Positions 1-8,242 of a stretch of DNA of 54,827 bases are shown here, in pieces. The translations under genes were made by a program, and so were the position numbers. This DNA comes from Clostridiales bacterium CHKCI006 (lineage in GTDB: Bacteria > Bacillota_I > Bacilli_A > Erysipelotrichales > Coprobacillaceae): assembly GCA_900018345.1 (NCBI GenBank), contig FCNA01000053.1, positions 1 through 54,827 of the forward strand, written 5' to 3'. Numbering within the stretch: position 1 is the first letter of the stretch; every line of letters begins with the position of its first letter. Below the pieces are notes generated by a model. The model was not told the origin of the DNA, made no database searches, and saw only the letters and a program-made list of their open reading frames with translations.

Positions 1-232
1 TGGAAAGGTGATCTGCCCTTTTTATTATGATGAACTGTCGCTCTCCTTTCGTAAGATTTAAGGAGAGCGTATCTTAAAATGAGGACCGAAAAAAGCAAAA
101 AGTCAATATTTAGGGAAAAGCGAAGAAGAACACCATAAGAAACTGGCTAGGTGCATTTTTTCACTTTCAAATATTGACCACTAGTTATTGGCTAGCTCAA
201 AAAAACCACAAACTTCGTGTGTTACTCCTATT
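1..232. other. intergenic region with inverted repeats
   Basis: No convincing gene is visible. The first 30 bases can be read as the end of an open frame stopping at a TGA at 28-30, but too little remains to name it. Two inverted repeats are present: CGCTCTCCTT (39-48) with AAGGAGAGCG (60-69), and GTCAATATTT (102-111) with AAATATTGAC (169-178). Neither is followed by a T tract. The second shares sequence with the intergenic region near 15960. It may be a degraded mobile-element end or a small dispersed repeat. Confidence 0.4.
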
Positions 233-262
233 AAAAAACGCTGGAAACAGCGTTTTTTTTTG
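233..262 (+). terminator. intrinsic terminator
   Basis: AAAAAACGCTG (233-243), a GAAA loop and CAGCGTTTTTT (248-258) form a perfect stem that runs into a T tract. It ends transcription entering from the left edge, so nnrD needs its own promoter. Confidence 0.85.
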
Positions 263-314
263 CCTTTAAAAGGCGGTATTTAGGATGGGTTCATTTGTTG
301 TTTTTGAAAAGGCG

Positions 315-343
315 TTGTTTTCAACAAAAATGCATGGTATGAT
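315..343 (+). promoter_or_regulatory. probable SigA promoter for nnrD
   Basis: TTGTTT (315-320), a 17-base spacer and TATGAT (338-343) lie about 140 bases upstream of the nnrD start and downstream of the terminator at 233-262. The spacing is ideal; the -35 box is imperfect. Confidence 0.5.
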
Positions 344-483
344 TGAGACAGGCATAATAATGGTTTTAAGCGCCGATTCTACTTTTGGTGATGTTTATTC
401 AGATATTGGGAGAATGGGTGTGCAGGTGTTCACATTTCAATTCGGAAACCTGCTTGATAACAAAAAAGAATGGAGTGATTGCT

Positions 484-1980
484 ATGCTAGTTGCGAATGC
501 CAGACAAATGAAGTTATACGACGAATACATTATGCAGCGCCTGAATCATTCGATCGAAGGGATGATCCTGAAGGCTGCAAAGGTGCTGTATCCTTATGTT
601 GCGAAAGAAAAAAATATCCTCATTCTAGTAGGTAAGGGAAATAATGGTGCCGATGGATTAGCGCTTTCCTGCCTTTTGAAAAACATGAATCAGGAAGTTA
701 CTTGTTTTCTGCTGGCAAGTAAAAAAGAAATGAGCCAGGGAGCTGGCTATTATCTGGAAAAAGCGATTGCCTTAGGGGTGTCCATTTATTATCTTTCAGA
801 TGAAAATGATTTTAGTTTTAAGATGTTTAATGAGAAAGTGGCTCAGGCATCGGTGATCATTGATGGTATTTTTGGAATTGGTTTGATGGGACCGCTTAGC
901 GGCATGGAGAAACATGTCATTGAACATCTTAATCAAATGGAGCACTGTCCGATCATGGCCATCGATATTCCTTCAGGTTTGAATGCGGATACGGGCAACA
1001 TAGCAAATGTCTGTCTGAAAGCGTCTTTGACGATTACTTTTGTAGCGATGAAGACCGGTTTTCTCAATCCGCATGCCAAGGCCTATACGGGCGAGGTCTT
1101 TGTCGAATCATTGGGCTATGATCCGGATATCATGGTTGAACTAGGGTTTGGCTATTTATTAGAATCAGAGGTTGTTGAAAAAATTGTGCGGGAACGTCAA
1201 TATGATGGTTATAAGGGTACTTATGGACGGGTTTTATTGCTGACAGGCAGTCGTCAATATCCTGGAGCCGGTCTGATCAGTACGGCGGCAGCGCTTTACA
1301 GCGGGGCTGGTCTGGTCCAACTGTCTTCTGATGCTGAAGTCATGAAGATGGCAGTGAGCCGTTATCCTGAAATCTTGACCGCCCTGGCTGATCAACAGCT
1401 AGATAGCATGTTGGATGCCGCGAGTGCTGTTTTATTTGGCTGTGGACGAGGCTGGAATGACACGACACGCCTGGAGCTTGAAGAAGTCCTGGTTAAGAGT
1501 CGGGTTCCCGTCGTTTTAGATGCTGATGGTATTAATTGTTTGGCCAGTACACCTGAACTGCTCACTAAGGTGAGCTGTCCGGTGATCCTGACGCCACACC
1601 TGGGAGAAATGCAGCGGCTTTTAGAAAATGAGACAGAGAAGGATCCGGTTGTTGGAGCCATTCAATTTGCGCGCAAATATCATGCGATCGTCGTCCTCAA
1701 AGGACCATTGACAATGGTCACTGATGGAAAGCATGTCTTTCGCAATCCAAGTGGGAATGGTGCTATGGCCAGTGCGGGCATGGGGGATGCACTCGCAGGA
1801 ATCGTTGTTAGTTTGCTGGCGCAGGGGTATGCATATACGGATGCCTGTGTATTAGGCGTTTATTTACATGGCTGCTGCGGGGATCAGATTGCGAAGAACC
1901 AATATACGGTCTTAGCCAGTCAGTTGATTGAAAAAATTCCTGAAGTGATGCACCGTTTCAATGAGAACACAAAAAAATGA
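484..1980 (+). CDS. nnrD: bifunctional NAD(P)H-hydrate epimerase / ADP-dependent dehydratase
   Basis: The protein repairs NADHX and NADPHX, the hydrated damage products of the nicotinamide cofactors, in the cytoplasm. The N-terminal half is a YjeF_N epimerase domain, with the VGKGNNGADGLALS segment near residue 50. The C-terminal half is a ribokinase-like dehydratase domain, with TPHLGEMQRL and the GMGDALAGIV motif that binds nucleotide. I chose the ATG at 484 because a GGAG lies 8 bases upstream and the protein then begins right at the epimerase domain; the same frame is open upstream to 385. The resulting 498 residues match the usual fusion length. In related genomes acpS often precedes this gene; none is seen here. 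Confidence 0.93.
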   Translation: MLVANARQMKLYDEYIMQRLNHSIEGMILKAAKVLYPYVAKEKNILILVGKGNNGADGLALSCLLKNMNQEVTCFLLASKKEMSQGAGYYLEKAIALGVSIYYLSDENDFSFKMFNEKVAQASVIIDGIFGIGLMGPLSGMEKHVIEHLNQMEHCPIMAIDIPSGLNADTGNIANVCLKASLTITFVAMKTGFLNPHAKAYTGEVFVESLGYDPDIMVELGFGYLLESEVVEKIVRERQYDGYKGTYGRVLLLTGSRQYPGAGLISTAAALYSGAGLVQLSSDAEVMKMAVSRYPEILTALADQQLDSMLDAASAVLFGCGRGWNDTTRLELEEVLVKSRVPVVLDADGINCLASTPELLTKVSCPVILTPHLGEMQRLLENETEKDPVVGAIQFARKYHAIVVLKGPLTMVTDGKHVFRNPSGNGAMASAGMGDALAGIVVSLLAQGYAYTDACVLGVYLHGCCGDQIAKNQYTVLASQLIEKIPEVMHRFNENTKK

Positions 1981-1998
1981 TGGGAGACCATCATTTTT
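1973..1998. terminator. bidirectional terminator between nnrD and pgeF
   Basis: AAAAATGATGG (1973-1983), a GAGA loop and CCATCATTTTT (1988-1998) are perfectly symmetric. A runs on one side and T runs on the other let it serve both convergent genes. The arms overlap the 3' ends of both reading frames. Confidence 0.85.
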
Positions 1999-2773
1999 CT
2001 TTGAGGGCAATAAAGCTGACGTTTCGTCCACAGCCATGATCGGCGCGGTAACTGTAAAATAGATCCTGACGTTCCATGGTGCAATAAGGGCTGACAGTGA
2101 TCTGCGAAGCAGGAATACCAGCCAAAAGCATTTGTGCTTTCGCCAGTCCCTTCGCATCAAGCAGATAGTTACCATCCGCTTTTTGCGTATAAAATGGGCT
2201 TCCATCAATCTCCATTTCTTTGACTAATGAAATGATATCCTCTTTGGCTTCAAAACGATTTTTGCCTAAAGAAGGCCCGATATAAGCAAACATCTCCTTA
2301 GGGGAACAGTTTTCTTTGTCTATCAAAAGGCGAATGGCTTTGAGCGTAATTTCATGTACGTTCCCTTTCCAGCCGGAGTGTAGTGCCAAGATCAGCTGCT
2401 GTTTTCGTTCATATAATAATATTGGGATACAATCTGCATGATAAGTCAATAAAAAGAGACCTCTGTCCTTTGTATAGAGACCGTCAATGGATGCAGGTGC
2501 ATCGTCAAGCGAGTACATGCCACGTCCACCATCGGCCAGACTGACTTTCATGAGATTGGTCGAATGCGTTTGCAGGGGGCTGATCATGCAATCGAGCTGT
2601 GTATGCAGCGTTTCAGCTAATAACTGGCGGTTAGCCAGCACTTTTTGGGGATCATCACCCACATTCAAACCCAGGTTTAAACCGGCATAACTGCCCTGGC
2701 TGTAACCGCCTTGGCGTGTGGTCGTGCCGGCAACAATCTCCGGGTCAATGTTCCATGAGATTAATTTCATCAT
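1991..2773 (-). CDS. pgeF: purine nucleoside phosphorylase / laccase-domain protein, YfiH family
   Basis: This 260-residue protein belongs to the multicopper-polyphenol-oxidase-like DUF152 family. Members act on purine nucleosides, and some (PgeF/YfiH) act in peptidoglycan precursor quality control. The three zinc ligands expected for the family are visible: His70 in QTHS, Cys115 in YHADC and His132 in LHSGWKG. The start is one of two consecutive Met codons, with AAGGA about 10 bases upstream. The gene converges on nnrD and shares its terminator. The family is certain; the exact substrate cannot be read from the sequence. Confidence 0.9.
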   Translation of the reverse strand: MMKLISWNIDPEIVAGTTTRQGGYSQGSYAGLNLGLNVGDDPQKVLANRQLLAETLHTQLDCMISPLQTHSTNLMKVSLADGGRGMYSLDDAPASIDGLYTKDRGLFLLTYHADCIPILLYERKQQLILALHSGWKGNVHEITLKAIRLLIDKENCSPKEMFAYIGPSLGKNRFEAKEDIISLVKEMEIDGSPFYTQKADGNYLLDAKGLAKAQMLLAGIPASQITVSPYCTMERQDLFYSYRADHGCGRNVSFIALKEK

Positions 2774-2804
2774 TTTTTTAAGTCCTTTCTATGTTGTTGG
2801 CCTA

Positions 2805-2831
2805 ACTCCTTTTTTGGTTTCACATATGATA
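2805..2831 (+). promoter_or_regulatory. SigK-type mother-cell promoter
   Basis: AC (2805-2806), a 16-base spacer and CATATGATA (2823-2831) match the known SigK pattern AC-N16-CATANNNTA at every fixed position. The predicted start point lies just ahead of the AAGGAGG at 2840, as is usual for coat genes. This supports late mother-cell expression of the next gene. Confidence 0.65.
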
Positions 2832-2854
2832 GAAGTGTAAAGGAGGCGTTGAAA

Positions 2855-3151
2855 ATGTATGGATGTCAACAAGTACAGACCACTGCACAGGCCAATGGCT
2901 GCTGCACACAGGTCAATACAGGAAACTGCTGTGGCTGTTCACAGATGATGGCTAACACCGTGAACAATGGAATCAGTCCAATGAATAACGGGCTCACTCC
3001 GATTGTGATGCCTGGACAGGTTCGCACATTTGAGACTTTCTCATTTGTAGAACAGCCAGTTATTTTCCCGGTTGAATGCCGCCAGGTTAATCGCGTTATT
3101 GGCGTTCCACGCTTTTATACAGCTTATACGCAGACGTGCTGTAATGGTTAA
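2855..3151 (+). CDS. CotD-like cysteine-rich spore coat protein
   Basis: This small protein of 98 residues is rich in Cys, Gln and Asn. Its N-terminal third has clustered Cys residues (GCCTQ, GNCCGC). The C-terminal half is a conserved-looking block (QVRTFETFSFVEQPVIFP, then PRFY) resembling the CotD family of inner spore coat proteins. The ATG at 2855 follows AAGGAGG by 8 bases; a TTG six bases earlier is less likely. The SigK-type promoter and the presence of other sporulation genes support a coat role. I did not verify family membership by alignment, so CotD is a recognition-based call. Confidence 0.7.
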   Translation: MYGCQQVQTTAQANGCCTQVNTGNCCGCSQMMANTVNNGISPMNNGLTPIVMPGQVRTFETFSFVEQPVIFPVECRQVNRVIGVPRFYTAYTQTCCNG

Positions 3152-3175
3152 AAGGTGCTTCAGGCACCTTTTTTT
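3150..3175. terminator. terminator between the coat gene and rqcH
   Basis: AAAGGTGC (3151-3158) pairs with GCACCTTT (3164-3171) and a T tract follows. The stem spans the end of rqcH on the other strand and can serve both convergent genes. Confidence 0.8.
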
Positions 3176-4812
3176 GTGAGCGTTTCGCGAACAGCAGGAT
3201 CAGGGTCGATATAAATGGTTTTATAATGACTCAAAATGACTTTTCCAGGAATTCCTCCCGGGGCTTTTTTTAAGGATTGTACCTTGGCGTAGTTCACCGG
3301 AACCGAACTGGAATAAGCTGCCTTGGAGTAGAGGGCGGCTAAATTGGCAGCCAGGCGGATCAGATATTCGTCCAATGTGTCCTGACAGACGATCACATGG
3401 CTGCCGGGCATATCTTTGACATGGAACCAGTAATACTGTTTGCGTGCATGTTTAAAAGTGAGAAAATCATTTTGCAGATTATTTTTGCCAATCCAGATCT
3501 CTGTTCCGTCTTTAGCGATCCAGCTTTCAAAATGGGGCATTTTTTTCTTTTGTTTGGGCCCTTTGGCATGTTTCTTTTTGTGCAGATAACCAAGGCTTTC
3601 CAGTTCTTCTTTCATTTCTAACGCATCGTAGTAGCCAGCGTTTTCCATCATGGCCAGCATGCCGTCGAAATACTCGATCTCGTTTTTGGTCTTTTCAATC
3701 TGTTCCTGCAGTATAGAGATCGAATTCTTGGCTTTGGTATAGCGGCTAAAATAGCGTTTGGCATTGGTCTTGCCATCAAAACGTGGATCTAGTTCGATGG
3801 TCAGAGGCGTGTTGTCATAATAGTTTTCCACAGTGATCTGTGTCATTCCCTTTTGAATCTGATCGAGATAACTGTAAAGCAGTTCGCCTTTTAAGCGCAG
3901 ATCTTCGCTGTTAGTCGATTCAAAAAGCGTTTGTTCAAGCTTATAAATTTTATTCGTATTCTTTTGCCACTCGTTATGTAAAAAATGTTTAAGATCGGAT
4001 GTCTGCTGTTTGATACGATCTTTTTCGTCCTTTTCGGCATAAAAATGATCCAGTCCGTCATAGAGTGGTTCTTTGCTGAAATGCGCTGATAAATGGGTCA
4101 ACGGGATGAGATGAAATTCTTCCTTTGGAGCATTTTGGACGATGTAAAGATGGTCTGATTGAAAGACTTTTGTGAGGACCTCTTTGACATCTTCTCCTTT
4201 CTCCTGACGATAGGTCAGTTCTTTGGCCAAAACGGGTGACATACCGGACCAGTCAAGATACATCTTATCATAAGCCAGACCTTCGAAATGATGTGGATCT
4301 TTTTTGTGATCAAAAAGTGGCGGGTATTCATATCGGGCACCAGGCTGAACGATACGAACCTGGCTCATTTCCGGGTTGATCCGTTTGATGGCATCGATAA
4401 TCGTGCCATCCTGGCGAACCAGGATGATATTGGAGTGTTTGCCCATGATTTCCAGATAAAGGGTCAAATGCGTATCATCACCCATTTCGTTACGTCCTAA
4501 AAAGGTCATCATTGCAATCCGTTCTAATCCTAATTGACGAATTTCTTTAATGAAGGCCCCTTCCAGGTGTTTGCGTAAGGACATGACAAGCTGACTTGGC
4601 ATAGGTGGGGTAGGGTAATCCATTGTTGTTAAAGAAAAGCGGGCATAGGAAGGATGGGCGGAGAGCAGAAGCTTAACGTTTTTCCCTTTGGCGCGAATAT
4701 GTATCAACAGCTCATAATTAGAAACCTGATAGATCCGACTGACTTTGCCGGTGATCAGAGCTTCATTGAGTGCACGCACATAGCGGTTCATGACGATTCC
4801 ATCAAAACTCAT
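3160..4812 (-). CDS. rqcH: ribosome quality control factor RqcH (NFACT / fibronectin-binding-like)
   Basis: RqcH binds stalled 50S subunits carrying peptidyl-tRNA and adds C-terminal alanine tails that mark the nascent chain for degradation. The protein has the NFACT-N start SFDGIVMNRYV, a central coiled coil, and the C-terminal NFACT-R domain with KNDFL-like and WFHVKDMPGSHVI segments. The DR-type motif of the N domain is not obvious to me. Two starts are possible: GTG at 4824 or ATG at 4812. I prefer ATG, giving 550 residues, because family members begin M-x-F-D-G; the Shine-Dalgarno AAAGGA is then about 14 bases away, which is longer than ideal. Older annotations call this protein FbpA or YloA. 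Confidence 0.92.
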   Translation of the reverse strand: MSFDGIVMNRYVRALNEALITGKVSRIYQVSNYELLIHIRAKGKNVKLLLSAHPSYARFSLTTMDYPTPPMPSQLVMSLRKHLEGAFIKEIRQLGLERIAMMTFLGRNEMGDDTHLTLYLEIMGKHSNIILVRQDGTIIDAIKRINPEMSQVRIVQPGARYEYPPLFDHKKDPHHFEGLAYDKMYLDWSGMSPVLAKELTYRQEKGEDVKEVLTKVFQSDHLYIVQNAPKEEFHLIPLTHLSAHFSKEPLYDGLDHFYAEKDEKDRIKQQTSDLKHFLHNEWQKNTNKIYKLEQTLFESTNSEDLRLKGELLYSYLDQIQKGMTQITVENYYDNTPLTIELDPRFDGKTNAKRYFSRYTKAKNSISILQEQIEKTKNEIEYFDGMLAMMENAGYYDALEMKEELESLGYLHKKKHAKGPKQKKKMPHFESWIAKDGTEIWIGKNNLQNDFLTFKHARKQYYWFHVKDMPGSHVIVCQDTLDEYLIRLAANLAALYSKAAYSSSVPVNYAKVQSLKKAPGGIPGKVILSHYKTIYIDPDPAVRETLTKKGA

Positions 4813-4906
4813 AAGTTTATTCACTTTCCTTTCTTATTCTACTATGAAGTATAGCATATTTTTACATTTGAAGAAATGCTTTTCCTTTGCAGAATGGCTC
4901 GTTTTC

Positions 4907-4935
4907 TTGACAAGTGCTGGTGTTTTTTGTATGAT
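4907..4935 (+). promoter_or_regulatory. strong SigA promoter for gmk
   Basis: TTGACA (4907-4912), a 17-base spacer and TATGAT (4930-4935) lie 27 bases ahead of the gmk start. This is one of the best consensus promoters in the window. Confidence 0.8.
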
Positions 4936-4961
4936 GATAAAAAAGATAAGGAGACGTTAGC

Positions 4962-5528
4962 ATGACAAGAGGAATTTTGATTATTTTAAGCGGACCTAGC
5001 GGAGTCGGTAAAGGAACGGTTCGGCAGGTATTGTTTGAACATCAAGAATTAGGATTACATTATTCCATTTCAATGACGACGCGCAAACCACGGCCTGGAG
5101 AGGTAGATGGTCGAGATTACTTCTTTGTCGATCAACAGACTTTTGAAAAGACCATTGCAGAGGATGGTTTTTTGGAGTACGCAACATTTGTTTCTCATTC
5201 GTATGGAACGCCTAAAGCCTACGTTGAAAAGCTGTTAGAGGAAGGAAAAAACGTTTTACTGGAAATTGAAATGCAGGGAGCCTTACAGGTCATGAAAAAA
5301 TGTCCGGATGCTTTAAGCATCTTTTTGCTTCCGCCTAGTCTGGAGGAGCTGGAAAGAAGGATCCGTCATCGTGGTACGGAGGCTGAAGAAGTGATCAGAC
5401 AGCGTATGGAGACCGCGCGTAAAGAAATGAATATGAAAGATCATTATCAGTATCAGGTCGTGAATCAGACCGTGGAACAGGCAAGTAACGAGATCGCCGC
5501 CATTATTCTGAAAAATATGAAAAAATAG
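4962..5528 (+). CDS. gmk: guanylate kinase
   Basis: It converts GMP plus ATP to GDP plus ADP, an essential step of purine nucleotide supply. The P-loop GPSGVGKGT is near residue 11. The GMP-binding part follows (STTRKPRPGE-like, here SMTTRKPRPGEVDGRDYFF), and the lid region is RGTEAEEVIRQRM. The length of 188 residues is slightly short of the usual 200 or so, and nothing is missing. Start ATG is preceded by AAGGAG. In B. subtilis rpoZ and coaBC lie between gmk and priA; here a terminator follows gmk and priA comes next. Confidence 0.95.
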   Translation: MTRGILIILSGPSGVGKGTVRQVLFEHQELGLHYSISMTTRKPRPGEVDGRDYFFVDQQTFEKTIAEDGFLEYATFVSHSYGTPKAYVEKLLEEGKNVLLEIEMQGALQVMKKCPDALSIFLLPPSLEELERRIRHRGTEAEEVIRQRMETARKEMNMKDHYQYQVVNQTVEQASNEIAAIILKNMKK

Positions 5529-5548
5529 GATGAAACCTATTTTTTTTC
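5522..5548 (+). terminator. terminator after gmk
   Basis: AAAATAGG (5522-5529) pairs with CCTATTTT (5536-5543), followed by a run of T. The gmk stop codon is inside the left arm. Confidence 0.75.
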
Positions 5549-5566
5549 ATTTATTGATGATATAAT
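5538..5566 (+). promoter_or_regulatory. probable promoter for the priA operon
   Basis: An extended -10, TGATATAAT (5558-5566), lies 30 bases ahead of priA. The -35 region is only TATTTT, inside the T tract of the preceding terminator, so recognition probably relies on the extended -10. Confidence 0.5.
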
Positions 5567-5595
5567 AAAACGCAGTGTAGGAAGGTGAAGATGAT

Positions 5596-7776
5596 ATGCA
5601 GATCGTGAGTGTCCTGATCGAACATCCAATCAGACATTTGGATACCTGTTTTGATTATATTTATGATCAGACCATCCAGCCAGGTGTCCGTGTTCGCGTG
5701 ATGTTTGGTCGCCAGAAGCTCGTGGGACTGGTTCGTTCAGTGCATACGACCTGTGAGGATCTGGCAAGTTTAGAAGAACGCCAGGGCTTTCGTTATAAAC
5801 CTATTCTGGAAGTGTTGGATCAAACGCCGCTCTTGAATCAGGAATTGGACGAGCTGGCGCAAAAGCTGTCTCGAATGACATTTACCCCTCTGATCAATTG
5901 CATCAAGGTGATGCTGCCGCCAAGCCTGAAGCCTTCCAGTACGCAGCAGATTGGAATCAAGACGCAAAAGGTGGTCCGTTTTGGTCAGTTTGTAGAAGGC
6001 TTGACGGATCGGCAGTACGAAGTGCTGAAAGCCATCCAAAAACAGGGGACGATCCCGCTCAAAGAAGTTCAGGCCAGTCGACCTCTTTTAAAGAAGCTGC
6101 AAGAGAAACAGTGCATCACGATCTTTGATCAGGAGGTCTACCGGGAAGCCAGCGTCCAGGGACGTGAAGATGTTCACCATACGCTGACCGATGAACAGCG
6201 GGCTGCCGTTGCTTCGATGCTGTCACCAGCTGCACGAGATAAACCAATTCTGCTGCATGGCGTGACTGGTTCAGGAAAAACAGAAGTTTACCTGCAATTA
6301 GCCAGTCATATGCTTAAGCAGGGACAACAGGTACTGATGTTGGTACCTGAAATTTCACTGACACCTAAGCTGACGGCTGTTTTTATGGCCCGCTTTCCTT
6401 CCAAGGTGGCTATTTGGCATTCGCGGATGAGCGATGGGGAACGATATGATACCTATCGACGGATTGCTGCCGGTCAGGTGGATGTTGTGGTAGGGGCTCG
6501 CAGTGCTGTTTTTGCTCCGCTGTCGCATATAGGTTTGATTATTTTAGATGAGGAGCACGACGCGAGCTATAAGCAGGAATCCAGTCCACGTTATCATACG
6601 CGGGATGTGGCACTGCTTCGCCAGCGTTATCATCATGCACTGCTTGTTTTAGGCAGTGCCAGTCCTTCGCTGGAAAGTTATGCTCGTGCCAGCACAGGCC
6701 GTTATCATCTGGTGACGCTTAAACATCGGGTCTTTGCCCAAGCTCTGCCAAAAGCGGAAATTGTCGATATGGGTCAGGAAATGCGCACGGGAAACTACAG
6801 CTATTTTTCCCGGTCCCTGAAAGCGGCCCTGCAGCATTGCCTTCAGCAAGGTCATCAGGCATTACTATTGATGAATCGGCGAGGCTATGCGAATTATATG
6901 ATGTGCAGTGAATGCCATACGGTTTTGAAATGTCCGCACTGTGATGTGAGCATGACTTATCATAAAAAGGATCGGTCTCTACGCTGTCATTACTGTGGTT
7001 ATGAGATCCCGCTGCCTTCGGCCTGCCCTGAGTGTGGCAGTGCACTTTTGACGGGTAAGGGAAGTGGAACTGAAAAAATTGCGGAAGCCCTGCAGGATGA
7101 GTTTCCCGGCGTTGGGGTCATCCGCTATGATCTGGATACGACTTCGCGCAAAGGTGCTCACGAAAAGCTGCTTTCTGATTTTGAAAACCAGAAAGCGCAG
7201 ATCCTGTTGGGGACGCAGATGATCGCCAAGGGATTAGATTTTAAAAATGTGACACTGGTCGGCATTTTGGATGCAGATCAGTCCTTGAATATACCGGATT
7301 ATCGTTCATTTGAAAGAACTTTCGATCTTATTTTGCAGGTTGCCGGACGTGCGGGGCGCGATCGTCTGAGCGGACGTGTCATCATTCAGACGTTCAACCC
7401 TTCTCAATATCCGATTGTACTGGGCGCGCGGCAGGATTATGAAGCTTTTTATAAAAAGGAAATTGCCAGCCGTGCGCTGGCGGTCTATCCACCTTATTGT
7501 TATATGCTGAGCATTTTGTTTAGCTATAAACAGGAAGGTGAGGTGGTGAAGGTCGCTACCCAGGTGGCTGCCTATCTGCAAACCAAAGTAAAACAGATCC
7601 ATGTTCTGGGTCCATCGGTTTGTCTGATAGCGAAGATGCATGATGATTATCGTTATCGGGTCCTGGTCAAATATACAAAGCATGACGCTTTATTCGAGGC
7701 CATCCGGATGATCCTGGAGAATTTGAAGACTAAGGTCAAGATCGATATTGATGTTAATCCATATTCGCAGATGTAG
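5596..7776 (+). CDS. priA: primosomal protein N', replication restart helicase
   Basis: PriA is a 3'-5' superfamily 2 helicase that recognises stalled forks and reloads the replisome. The N-terminal DNA-binding domain precedes the helicase motifs: Walker A HGVTGSGKTEVY, DEEHDASYKQ (motif II), and GTQMIAKGLDF in the C-terminal lobe. The zinc region inserted between the lobes carries the expected paired Cys clusters (MCSECHTVLKCPHC, CHYCGY, CPECGS). Length (726) is slightly short of typical 730-800 but complete. It opens a long run of genes transcribed in one direction; the stop is 10 bases ahead of the next start. Confidence 0.95.
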   Translation: MQIVSVLIEHPIRHLDTCFDYIYDQTIQPGVRVRVMFGRQKLVGLVRSVHTTCEDLASLEERQGFRYKPILEVLDQTPLLNQELDELAQKLSRMTFTPLINCIKVMLPPSLKPSSTQQIGIKTQKVVRFGQFVEGLTDRQYEVLKAIQKQGTIPLKEVQASRPLLKKLQEKQCITIFDQEVYREASVQGREDVHHTLTDEQRAAVASMLSPAARDKPILLHGVTGSGKTEVYLQLASHMLKQGQQVLMLVPEISLTPKLTAVFMARFPSKVAIWHSRMSDGERYDTYRRIAAGQVDVVVGARSAVFAPLSHIGLIILDEEHDASYKQESSPRYHTRDVALLRQRYHHALLVLGSASPSLESYARASTGRYHLVTLKHRVFAQALPKAEIVDMGQEMRTGNYSYFSRSLKAALQHCLQQGHQALLLMNRRGYANYMMCSECHTVLKCPHCDVSMTYHKKDRSLRCHYCGYEIPLPSACPECGSALLTGKGSGTEKIAEALQDEFPGVGVIRYDLDTTSRKGAHEKLLSDFENQKAQILLGTQMIAKGLDFKNVTLVGILDADQSLNIPDYRSFERTFDLILQVAGRAGRDRLSGRVIIQTFNPSQYPIVLGARQDYEAFYKKEIASRALAVYPPYCYMLSILFSYKQEGEVVKVATQVAAYLQTKVKQIHVLGPSVCLIAKMHDDYRYRVLVKYTKHDALFEAIRMILENLKTKVKIDIDVNPYSQM

Positions 7777-7786
7777 GAGGGGAAAT

Positions 7787-8242
7787 ATGCCGAGAAAAAA
7801 ACAAAGTGAAATTGAGATGTTAGAACAGGAAGTTAAGCGTGGAAATATTCATGCGCTTTATAATATCGGCTTTATGTATCTGGTCGGAGAAGACGTAGAG
7901 AAAGATGAAGCAAAGGCAGTGCAGTATTTTAAGAAAGGCTGCACTCATCAGGATGGGCGCTGTATGCAGGCTTTAGCGATGTGCTATCGCTATGGCGATG
8001 GTGTCGAGCAGGATGAAAGCCGTACACTTTACTGGCTCAAAGCAGGCGCTAAAATTGAAGATCCCGGCTGTATGTATCACTATGCGCTGGCTTTACTTGA
8101 AAAAGATGATCAGAGTGAGGAAGCAATTGCGCTTATGAAAGCAGCTGCTGGTAAGAAAAATAAAGATGCACGTACCTGGCTGAAGCAGCATGGTTATCAA
8201 CAACCATCCTTGTGGCAGCGACTGGGAGGGAAACGGACATGA
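7787..8242 (+). CDS. Sel1-like (TPR-like) repeat protein
   Basis: The 151-residue protein contains about three Sel1-like repeats of roughly 35 residues, seen as recurring A-x-x-x-G-x-x-Y and W-L/Y-F-K-K/A-G segments (for example YLVGEDVEKDEAKAVQYFK and YRYGDGVEQDESRTLYWLK). Such alpha-solenoids mediate protein contacts; no enzyme is implied. An AGGAGGGG sequence fixes the ATG at 7787. It sits where fmt (and def) normally lie between priA and rsmB, and its stop overlaps the rsmB start. Function in this operon is unknown. Confidence 0.8.
   Translation: MPRKKQSEIEMLEQEVKRGNIHALYNIGFMYLVGEDVEKDEAKAVQYFKKGCTHQDGRCMQALAMCYRYGDGVEQDESRTLYWLKAGAKIEDPGCMYHYALALLEKDDQSEEAIALMKAAAGKKNKDARTWLKQHGYQQPSLWQRLGGKRT

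Noticed and set aside
39-69. CGCTCTCCTT/AAGGAGAGCG hairpin as a terminator or small RNA
   Set aside because: No T tract on either strand and no visible promoter; recorded only as an inverted repeat.
285-635. Open frame of 116 codons overlapping the nnrD start
   Set aside because: It lacks a ribosome site, runs into nnrD in another frame and its sequence looks like no protein family; the nnrD frame is clearly the real one.
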